In this document: positions 44,001 through 56,000 of the stretch, piece after piece
Layout of the letters: each line of letters starts with the position of its first letter
How positions within the stretch are numbered: the stretch's first letter is position 1
Origin: Escarpia spicata
Taxonomy: Eukaryota > Annelida > Polychaeta > Sabellida > Siboglinidae
Assembly: GCA_963995525.1 (NCBI GenBank)
Contig: OZ023214.1
Location: forward strand, 49,852,578 to 49,916,577
Direction: 5' to 3'
Length of the DNA stretch: 64,000 nucleotides
Notes under the pieces: generated by a model
Seen by the model: the letters and a program-made list of their open reading frames with translations, nothing else
Database searches by the model: none
What the model was told of the DNA's origin: nothing
Program-made: the position numbers and the translations under genes

Positions 44001-47000
44001 TGATGTCACAAACTTGCAGTGGACATTGATTTACTCTGCCCACCCACAACATCAACCATATTGCTGTTGAAGTGTGGGTCAAGAGGTCACGGCAATCAGT
44101 ACGATGACATGAATATCTTTATTAAAATTATTTGTGTCATGTAATTGTGTTGCCAAGTACACCTTTACACCCACTTGACTGACGTTTATTTGAAACAAGT
44201 ATCAAACAAATCAAAGCGATGTGAATGTCATATGAAGTAGATACTTGTAGCAGAAATAATTGTGTTTGTGGATCTAAAAGGGAATTCATCACAGCAAGTG
44301 CAGTGGTTGGATATTATGAATGTTATTCTTGTGTACGACGATATTGCAGGGTAACATTTATCAAGTGACATAATTTGCATACAGGACAAAATATTGGGTC
44401 ACCATTTGCGGCTGTGAAAGCACAAGATGCCTTATTAGCCATAGTTGACCGGTCAAGGATTCGTGGTTCATTTGACTGGACGAAGATGAATTGACTGTAC
44501 TGTGGATGATAGCAATTAATTTTCATGTAAATATTGACAAATTTGTAAGACTACTGCTTCGTTCATTGTGGGTATGTTCACGTAGATGCGTGCATGTTTA
44601 TGTTTTTACACGCAAGTGTCATGTTCAGATGCGAGTGTATGTATCAGTGTCCTACTGGGTTTGTTTGTTGTCGTGCCAGGCATGCCAAGTCCATGTACGG
44701 CGTGCGACCAAACTGCAACTTTGGTCCGAAAGCAAGCATCATGAAGACACATAAGGCAGTCATGTGAGTAGATCCATTCACACCACTCCTGTCCATATTA
44801 TGAAGACACACAAGACAATCATGCGAGTAGATCCATTCACACTATTCTGTGCATATCATGAAGACACATAAGACAGTCATGTGAGTAGATCCATTCACAC
44901 CACTCTTTCCTTATCATGAAGACACACATGACAGTCATGTGAGTAGATCCATTCACTCCACTATGTCCATATCATGAAGACACATAAGACAGGCATGTGA
45001 GTAGATCCATCCACACATCACTTCTAATAACAAGCCAAATCATGCAACCTATTGCATTGCACTCAGTTTCAAAACAAAATTGCACATTTTTGTCATATAT
45101 ATATATAATCACAGTTCTGATTACTGCAAAAACAAATCAACTGAGTAGAGGTGATTGAAAGTTTGCACACAAGTTTTAATTTAGTAGGAAGCTACCAATC
45201 CCTCATTTGAGGACTGTCAATAAAATAAGTTCCTGACTCACGTATTTATTTCCAATCAGAACGTGACAACAGGTAACCATATTGTTGAGCATTCTTCATG
45301 ATGGTTCATTTTTATGCAAACAATTTCTTTTTGATATACTCAATGCATATTGGATATCAAAACGAAATTGTTTGCACAGGAACGAGATTGTATAACACAT
45401 GTCCCCTGGTTGCTACAGAACCATTGTTTGCACAGGTAACCATGTTCAGGAATGAGGTTGTGTAACACATGTTCCCCCGGTTCCTACAGAACCATCCAGG
45501 ACCCCGCATGTCAGCGCCTCAACTGGTACAAGCCTCCTCTCACAGTGCTTGTCATCAAGAAGATCTTTGATGAGAACATCCGACAGTCCTACATCGACCT
45601 CATCATCTGGCTCATCAAGGTATGAAGACTTGGTCTTGCAGCCATGATACAGGGGACTACAGGTTTAGGGTTAGATGGTGGATGGGTCAGTGGCTGGTGG
45701 GGAAGACATGTCAGAGTTGCTTGCAACGGTTCATAGTCACCCGTTTGAGACTACTGATTATGGGCACATGCACTCAGAAAAACTGAAATTATTTCAGTTT
45801 TATTTACCATAGACATTTAATTAGGTTTCCATTCTGTAGCATAGTAATTTATTAACATTTCATACGCAGCATGTAACTGCTAGTTATTAATGAAAAATAT
45901 TGTTTTAAATTAATTGTTGAGAATTATTTAAGTATTTTATTTTTGTCAAACTTTATAAATTAATATTTAGGTAATAAATTGATGTATATGTCACATAATT
46001 GGCTAGTTACACTAGGAATTATTTCTTCAGATGTAGTGAAAATTTGATTTGAATCGGATCAAAAATTATTTGTTTATTTGTATTCATGCAACCCGAGTAT
46101 ATCACATGATTCACTCACAGCCCATTCTCTTGATTTAATAGGATTCAATAACAGGCACATATTTGCATTAATCTGGCCTTGAGAGTGTTAATGGTGATCT
46201 TATATACTGAAAGCTGTTAACACCAGGACACGCCACCAGGACATCCGGTATGTCATGAGAAATAGTGTCCTCGGTGATATGTTGGAGACGTTTGCACTTT
46301 TAAAAAGTTGCTTAATTTGAATAATGATTTCTGTTTGTTTAGTGATTGATTTTCCTTAAGAACTAATTATCTTAGTGGAATGTTCCTCGCGTGTGTTGTG
46401 ATGTTTTAACGGTTGGTGTTTACTTTGTGGCTCTATACTCTACTTCATAGATTGTAATTCATATATTAATGGTATGGTGCTTGCCTTTTGACAACTATGT
46501 GCCTAAATATAGTTTTCATGAATTAATGATTTGGTGTATTTAAAACACAACCAATCTTTTTGGAAGTTGAGACCCATTTACCTAATGTGTATAGAAAGGG
46601 TTACATAGATAACATCACAGAGAAATGATCTCTATCAGCAAGTAAGTGTTTTTCTTACACAATATTGACATTCAGTGTGAGCTTGCCATTTATTTTGGTG
46701 AATCATTTCAACCAAATCAGGAAGATTTGGTTAGTCATAGATTGCTCTGGCCACATATCAGGAAGTCGTTGTGTAGCCAGTCATTCCACTGCCTTTCTTT
46801 GTGGCGCCCTTCGCTTCAGGTGACTGTGCAAGAAAGAATGTTGACGATATCTAATAATACCAGGTTCAATTGTGTATAAATTTATATCATTATATGACTT
46901 CTTACAAATACTAGGACCAATTATTAAGCCATATGAATACCAGGGTTAAAGAAGACAATTAAGTTTTAATGTGAAGTACCTTGAATATATGGTTAATGGA

Positions 47001-50000
47001 ACTATAAGTGTAATTATATTATTATTATTATTGCTAGTATTATTATGAGTAACAGCACATTTTAAATGACCGCAATCAGTGATGTCATATCAGGCATAAG
47101 GGCCTGCTTATTGCCCTCTCTGTGGCATATATACAAGTATATATTAGCTAATTAGTTATAGCCATAATAATACAATAATAATACATTTTTATTTCCACAA
47201 TGGTATTATAATACAAACACGATTTTATGGTTTAAGTGTATTCACAATTATTGTAGAAAAGGAGCAGAAGTTTAACACTTATGAAGAGCTTTCCCTTTCA
47301 AAACAGTAATCACAGAATATATTAACAGTTTGATTTATAATAACGCAGTAGTGTGAACATAGTAAAGTAGTATTTTTTGGTTTCTTGCAACCACTTTGCA
47401 AAATAAAACAGTATCAGTTCATTAATCCATCATTTATCCTTGTTATATATATTCAATTTTGCTTAAATATAATAATTATTTTTGATAAATTTTATAAATA
47501 ATTTGTTTACTGCTCGATTGTTTTTGAAGCAGTATCTTTGATTATATTTTATTAGTGTGCAACTCATTCAAATGAAGCCGCTGCAGTTGAATGTACAAGT
47601 GATCACTCTTTTTATAGATGTCATGGAGCACTATAAACTGTATGAATCTTTTGTGTGCGTACGTTTGAATGTCAGATTATCTAATTCTGAGTGGGTTCTT
47701 TGTTTAAACACGTCATGCACATATTAGGTTAACATCCTCTTTTAGCAAGCTGTCAGTTATGCATCAATTTAAATGAATATATTTCACCTTAGGTAAATTG
47801 CACAATTTGCTCCATTTATTAAATTGTTAAATCTAATTCTAAATTCAACCAATTTTATTTCAAAATTTTACTGGTTTCTAAATCCAATCAATTTCTAATA
47901 ACAACCAATTTCTAGCTTCAACCAGGTACTATATTTAACCAGTCAGCCATGGATAACCAACCATTGGGATAAAACCTTTGAAGTTGAACTTGATCAAGTT
48001 AAGTTAATTACAAGGGTCTTGCGAATTAGATGACATGGTCACTTTTGGAGAGAAAAATACTGTGTGAGATGCCTGGCTAGTTTCCAGTCCATGGTCTCCA
48101 ACCAGCTCATGGACCACAGAGAGAAAGATTTTGTCACGCAGTCAATGTAGACTACCCACTGCCCCAGATGTGCACCTGGGTTTGTTAAGCTGTGTCCACT
48201 TCATCCACAGTTCTATTCTCTCTTTGATGTCCACTACAGGTCATTCAACGGTCATCCATGGTCTAGGTTATATGTTGTCAACAGATGGTTGTGGAGAAAG
48301 CATTCTGGAATGGCCGGATTGATAGACAGTTATCTTGGGTCATCTTGCTATATTTCTATGCAACAAAGCTCTGTATAATGTAGAGTCTAAAAATGTATAA
48401 TGCATTTACATTCTGCACTTGAGCTGAGAGGTGCATCAAATTGAAAGGAGTTACGCAATCTCAAGATCTGTATGTTAACTGATGAATGAAGAGCTGAATG
48501 AATGGGAGCTATCTAAGAAGGGCTAAAATTATAACTGTTCAGGTGACTGCGAAATGGTATTACATTTCCTGCTGCCCTTACACAGGAAGTGGATTTCAAA
48601 GAGTTGCTGCAGCAATGGAGAAAATCCTTGTTCTGATGTTTGCTTCAACTCAACTAGATGATTGAAACTGTCTGAGACATGTGATTGTAGGTAGTTGACC
48701 GTGGCTGGATGCCTGGATATGTCTTCCCTTTTTCTTATAATGATTGAAAGGTATAATACTTTTTGTTCACTTAGAAACTTGATGCTGAAAAGTTAGAAGG
48801 TCAATAGTAGCTTGACATGCCAAAATCTCTTTCATTATGTTATGTGAAAATGTCCTGTAATAGTGACATTGCAGTTTGAAGTTTAACTTTCCAGTTAACC
48901 TGTTTCCAAATGCATTCACCTCAGTCATCTAACCCTTGGACAATTTAATTGAATGCTTTCTGCCTCACTTCATAAACCAGTACCTTGTGTACACATGGTT
49001 GCACAGCTGAATACTTCCTAGTTCAAGACATGTAAAACACTGCACACCTGCTCATTATGGGCTAAATTAGGACAATTACTTGAGTTTGTGCCTTCATGCA
49101 GACATTGGTAATTGACATTTTTCAGGTTGGGTTATTTTCTTATAGATCTAACTAGTGTGTTGAGGAAGGGAGGTGGTGCAAGTCATCATCATGATGATCA
49201 AAGCTCTTATCTTTCCAGGAGAAACAGATGCTGGTGTTTATTGAGTCAAAGGTTCTGCATGACCCACAACTTCAGCGGGATCCATGCTTTGCCGAGGTCA
49301 CCAGCAAACTGTGCACGTTCAAGGAAGGTTTGTCTCTGCTCAGTTCAGACATCTCAGATGGTAGCAACATTATGGTTGTGCATACAGATATTATAGATAT
49401 GAAAATAGTTATAGTAGATAGTTATTTGTAGTGAGTTTTAATAATATTATAATTGATATGTATTTTACTAAAAGTGTTCACATTTTTAACCCATGTAATT
49501 TTTTTTAAATATAAAATGGATAAAAAATTATTATATCAGGAATGCATATAATAATTTTATATTGTACATCTTTCTTCCTCAGTGAGTGTGTGGGTATGTG
49601 CATGTGTATGTGTGTGCGCTCGTGCGAGCGTGTGTGCATGCATGCATATATATGCTTGAGTGCGTGAAAGCATTTGTATTACGTGTGTAAATGTATATAA
49701 TCGTCAAAGGTTGTAAATGTAAAACTCTGAAAACTGGGTTACATTATATGTATTGCCAATCATAGATATATATATATATATGTATATAAATCCATATATG
49801 ATGATGGTAGATTATAGCATGAGTGTTATAAGATGTCGTATGTTTCAGGTGAGGATGACCTGACAGACAAGATTGACCTGATTGTATGTCTGGGGGGAGA
49901 TGGAACACTCATCTATGCGTCCTCACTATTCCAGGTGAGACACACGTCTCGTAGTTGCTGCGGCTCCATGTCACATTTACATAATGGCTGGAGTCTTAGA

Positions 50001-53000
50001 GTATTATATTTATAGGTGAACATCAATGTTGTCTTTAAGTGAACAAGGATATTGTCTGTGGTTTGTGGAGATATCTATGTGAGAAATATCTTGTCAGGGG
50101 GATATTTTAACAACATGAATCATGTCTGTAAGGATCGTTGTGTGAACATGACTCTTGTTTGTGGTGATTTCTGTATGAATGTCTGTGGGATAATTATGTG
50201 AATATTATTGGTGGTGATCTCTTTGTGAACATAGCGATGTATATGTAAACATGTCGTTGTTTGCAGCAAAGTGTGCCCCCAGTGATGGCGTTCCATCTTG
50301 GCTCTCTAGGATTCCTCTCTCCATTTGAGTTTACGAATGCGACAGATAAAGTCACACAAGTACTAGAAGGTTGGTTTCAAGTGCAATTTATCAGCTCACC
50401 ATTACATGAGTTGATAGATAACCTTTTACTAACGTGTTGTAAGAACTTATATACACGGAATATAGAGTGCTATCAAATATACCTCAGATGCCAGCCAATA
50501 TATGCTAAGGGCACGGGAAATACCAAAGGCTAGTAAGCCAGCACAGCATCAAAATTATTATCATGTGTGAAATTTCCCCCGTGCAGGTTTAACTCGAAAT
50601 GTCTTGTGTAAGAGTCCAGCAAGGTTCAGTTTGTATTTGGATTCCTACCGGTTTTTATATAATTTTTTATAATCATTGTAACAAATTTTGTCAGTGGTTA
50701 GGCAGTTAGTGATGATCAATCTGATACGATGATGGCTTCTTGTATATACTTGTATAGAATTCATTTTAGCAGAAAGACAATTCAGTACAGTATTTACAGT
50801 TGTCATTATCCTCAAGCTTAGCACCTCACTAAAATTGTACTTTCAAATTAAGATGGTCGCTATCATATTTTATAATCAACATTTCTATTCAACCAGCTTT
50901 TGCCACAATTGATAAAATGAGCTGTGTAGTGTTAGTCTTTATTGTGATCAATGTATAAGCAGTGTGTGAGATTGACAACGAGTGATGTTTGTGACATGTT
51001 CTTGGTGATTCCAGGCAACGTGCCACTGACTCTGCGTACGAGACTCAAGTGCGTCATCTGCAAGAAAGGCAGCAAGCAGCAGGACAGCAGCTGCTCCATC
51101 AAACACGTGGAGAGCAAGCAGCACATTCTGGTAGGTCATAACCACAGTCGTCTTACTTTCAATCTCTCGCTATTGCAATCTGTTCTGCATTTACCATGAG
51201 CAGCTTTTGTGGACAGGCATTTATATACTGGCACCAATGTCACCAACCAGGACGGGCATTTAAAGGTCTCTTCTCAATGAGATTTGTCAACTGTCTCCAT
51301 TTATACCAATTTCATAACAAATTGAACCTATCTAGCATCCACTGCACCATAAGGTGAGTAGCAGACATGTTTTAGATTTCCTAATGTACTCCACCTTGTG
51401 GCTCACAACATTTGTTTCCAGTTTGTCCTTTGCAGCTCATAAAAAAACATCCACTTCCTTTCCTCTTATTAACTGTTCTGGTGGAACTCTTGCCCCAGTG
51501 GGGTGGGGATGAAAGCACCCTCTGGCTATTGCACCCCCATACTCTATCCTAGGGTGGTACATGCTAGCCATCTCCAACTAAGTAATTTGGGTTTTTGAAA
51601 TCAAACAAACTAATAAATTGTTTAAAGTCATGATGGACCGAGGACTTTCATTACTGTATATTTGTATGTCAGGTGATGGATGAGGTCATAGAGGACCGAG
51701 GACCATCTCTCTGTATATATTTGTGTGTCAGGTGATGAATGAAGTCATAGAGGACAGAGGACCATCTCTCTGTATATATTTGTGTGTCAGGTGATGAATG
51801 AAGTCATAGAGGACAGAGGACCATCTCTCTGTATATATTTGTATGTCAGGTGATGGATGAGGTCATAGAGGACCGAGGACCATCTCTCTGTATATATTTG
51901 TGTGTCAGGTGATGAATGAAGTCATAGAGGACAGAGGACCATCTCTCTGTATATATTTGTGTGTCAGGTGATGAATGAAGTCATAGAGGACCGAGGACCA
52001 TCTCTATGTATATATTTGTGTGTCAGGTGATGAATGAAGTCATAGAGGACAGAGGACCATCTCTCTGTATATATTTGTGTGTCAGGTGATGAATGAAGTC
52101 ATAGAGGACAGAGGACCATCTCTCTGTATATATTTGTGTGTCAGGTGATGAATGAAGTCATAGAGGACAGAGGACCATCTCTCTGTATATATTTGTGTAT
52201 CAGGTGATGAATGAAGTCATAGAGGACAGAGGACCATCTCTGTATATATTTGTGTGTCAGGTGATGAATGAAGTCATAGAGGACAGAGGACCATCTCTCT
52301 GTATATATTTGTGTGTCAGGTGATGAATGAAGTCATAGAGGACAGAGGACCATCTCTCTGTATATATGTGTGTGTCAGGTGATGAATGAAGTCATAGAGG
52401 ACAGAGGACCATCTCTCTGTATATATTTGTGTGTCAGGTGATGAATGAAGTCACAGAGGACCGAGGACCATCTCTCTGTATATATTTGTGTGTCAGGTGA
52501 TGAATGAAGTCATAGAGGACAGAGGACCATCTCTCTGTATATATTTGTGTGTCAGGTTATGAATGAAGTCATAGAGGACAGAGGACCATCTCTCTGTATA
52601 TATTTGTGTGTCAGGTGATGAATGAAGTCATAGAGGACCATCTCTCTGTATATATTTGTGTGTCAGGTGATGAATGAAGTCATAGAGGACAGAGGACCAT
52701 CTCTCTGTATATATTTGTGTGTCAGGTGATGAATGAAGTCATAGAGGACCATCTCTCTGTATATATTTGTGTGTCAGGTGATGAATGAAGTCATAGAGGA
52801 CCGAGGACCATCTCTCTGTATATATTTGTGTGTCAGGTGATGAATGAAGTCATAGAGGACAGAGGACCATCTCTATGTATATATTTGTGTGTCAGGTGAT
52901 GAATGAAGTCATAGAGGACAGAGGACCATCTCTCTGTATATATTTGTGTGTCAGGTGATGAATGAAGTCATAAAGGACAGAGGACCATCTCTCTGTATAT

Positions 53001-56000
53001 AGTTGTGTGTCAAGTGATGAATGAAGTCATAGAGGACAGAGGACCATCTCTCTATATATATTTGTGTGTCAGGTGATGAATGAAGTCATAGAGGACAGAG
53101 GACCATCTCTCTGTATATATTTGTGTGTCAGGTGATGAATTAAGTCATAGAGGACAGAGGACCATTTCTCTGTATATATTTGTGTGTCAGGTGATGAATG
53201 AAGTCATAGAGGACAGAGGACCATCTCTCTGTATATATTTGTGTGTCAAGTGATGAATGAAGTCATTGAGGACCATCTCTCTATACATATTTGTGTGTCA
53301 GGTGATGAATGAAGTCATCGAGAACAGAGAACCATCTCTCTGTATATATTTGTGTGTCAGGTGATGAATGAAGTCATAGAGGATCAAGGATCATCTCTCA
53401 TGTATATATTTGTATATCAGGTGATGAATGAAGTCATAGTGGACCGAGGACCATCTCTGTATATATTTGTATATCAGGTGATGAATGAAGTCGTGGTGGA
53501 CCGGGGGCCATCTCCATACCTGTGTAATCTTGACCTGTACATAGAGCACAAGTACATCACGTCAGTTCAGGGCGATGGTAAGTTAGAGTTTCGCATGGAA
53601 AATCAGTTTGTGATATTAAAAGTTCTATTGAGCACCACATAGTGTAATCAGTGCTGCTCTAAATGCACAATCAATCATGTCGGAATCTTAGCAACTTATA
53701 TTTCATCATCAAAAACATATCGACAGGTTTCATTGTGTTGATCTTTCTCTAGAAGTTTAATCAAATTTAACCTAATAACGATTGCACTGATGTTTTGGCA
53801 AAACATAGTGACATATGAATTTGTATTTTCCTTTAGAAATCCTTGAAAATCAACACTTGTTAATGACATTTCTTTGGTGTCATTCTAAAGTTAGGTATGG
53901 GTTGTGGTATTTTGCAGGGTTGATCATCTCAACACCAACAGGTAGTACAGCCTACGCCGCAGCGGCTGGGGCGTCAATGGTTCACCCCAGTGTTCCAGCC
54001 ATCATCATCGCCCCAATATGTGCACATTCCCTCTCATTCCGGCCAATCATTGTACCCGCAGGGGTCGAAATAAAGGTACGTTGTGGGGCTATTGACTGTT
54101 TCATACAAAAATGTTTGTTGGAAACCATTGAGATAAATACTTTTTGTTCAGTGCAGTTAGATGGGGATTTGATGTTGTATCATGGATGCTGATTGGCTAT
54201 AGTTTACTGTGTGATATGTTATTGGATTTTTAGTCCTTTGGGCCGAAGGTCCAATGGTGTAATGCCATCACTCCATGTCCACCGTCAGCCGTGCTCTGCC
54301 ATATCTCAGAAACTGTTCAGCAACTTTTTCTCTAATTTTGCACAGACGTATCTTAGGGTACTGCCACTATACACAAGAAATCTGTATTTGATTGAATCAT
54401 TCTAAGGGCACCTCAGGGCCCCTCAAAATGCTAAATTGTCCTACTTTTTCCCTACTGCTGTAAGTCTCCTGCACTGATCTCTATTTATAACTAGATAGTG
54501 GTCTTTGCCCTATCTCTGATCACTGGGGTGGCTGACTGGAGAGATTATGCTGAAACCATGTGTATTGGACTAGCCTAGGCTCACTGCCTGCCATTGTCCC
54601 AGTGTCAAACAGAATCCTCCTTGTGGGCTGTAACTATAATGTGTAATGGGAATCCCTACTGCACTGGCAGAACCTGAGAAACTTTAAAACAGCAAGACAT
54701 AAATATCAATGCAATATAAAGATATTATCTAGGATTAAAATAACTTATGTATAAAATAACTTAGGTATACTCAAAAAGGGTAAAGCATATTTAGTCAAAA
54801 TGTTAAGGAATATTATTAAGATGTTTTACTATACATGTGTAAGCTATTACTTCACTCCAATTCAGTCAGTATTATGTCATTCATTGCTACTGTTTTAAAG
54901 TCAAAATGCATGCTATGTATATGTACCTTGTGAACAAATAAAGTTTGATCATAGTTCACCTCTTTCTTCTTTCCATTCTGGCAGAGGGTGGTAGGGGCAA
55001 AATGAGAATAGAAAATGTGTGCTGAGATTGCAGCTCACCAACTCTCCTGCAAGGTTTCTACAACCACTGGAAATCGGCCTAAATAGCAGAATATCAGGAT
55101 AAAATTCTACAGTATTTTTTTACATTAACTAATATATACAATCTTCACGAAATGGTCTACTCGAATATTTTATTTCTACGTGTACCTTCACTGGCATGCA
55201 TATAGTCTCCACTAAACATGTCAACATTTTCCTGCCATCATAATCCTAATGATCTGTAACTATGATTCACCAAAAACCATTTCATTAATAATTACAACTC
55301 ACAATATAGTCCAAAGGACTTCAGGGCCTCTTGGCCCATTTTTCATAAAATGAAACAGTACTTGCTTGTAATAGTCACTAAATGTCTCGGCACGTAAGTT
55401 GCTTCTATATTCAGTTATGTTAACATTGACAAGGTAGCTAAGTTACCTGCCTGAATCTTTTTTCTCTCAGTAATCATGTTATGCTGTTGGCACATGACAG
55501 CCGTTCTAAGAATATCGTGAGAAGATTGTAGCCGGTGTCCCTGTTGATCTCATATTACAGTGGAACAGACATTGAATATCCCTCAACCTTACATGTGATA
55601 CCTATCAGGGAAACTGACCATGATCTTCTGAGAACATGGACTGGGGACATACCACAAACCATACAACACCGTTAGATCCACAGTGACGAATCGCAGGGAC
55701 AAAACCCCCCAAGAACAACATGGGCAGGGTGATATATGAAATAGCATGTCCATACTTGTCACATGGGTGAATCTAGCAGGACCGGCTACAATCTTCCCAC
55801 AATATTCTTAGAACTGTTGTCATGTGACAATCACCAACAATGTCACATGACTACCAAGAATGGCACAGTACAACTCTGACGATAACACAGGGTGTCAAAA
55901 ACTCTGTTGAACTAAAGAATGATTCAGACAGGTAATTTAACCAACTTGTCAATATTCACCAAATGTTTTACTTTATTTGAATAAAAAATTCACTTGTTAG

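Larger units (their letters stand above)
29664..44679 (+). other. NADK: NADK intron 1 (15 kb)
   Basis: Contains an inverted C1orf50 exon copy, the 4.26-kb palindrome, a LINE C-terminal relic, a CA microsatellite and an 8-bp-TSD MITE. 35060-36890, 37010-38000, 38600-41890 and 42360-44670 are AT-rich with no recognisable gene. GC-richer patches near 35410-35510 and 37520-37590, and a small hairpin element with cacttgtcc and its inverse at 36014-36075, are the only notable points. Confidence 0.7.

Noticed and set aside
53352..53642. 96-codon ORF as an independent gene
   Set aside because: It is the last two array units joined to NADK exon 8 and its intron; recorded instead as possible alternative acceptor use.
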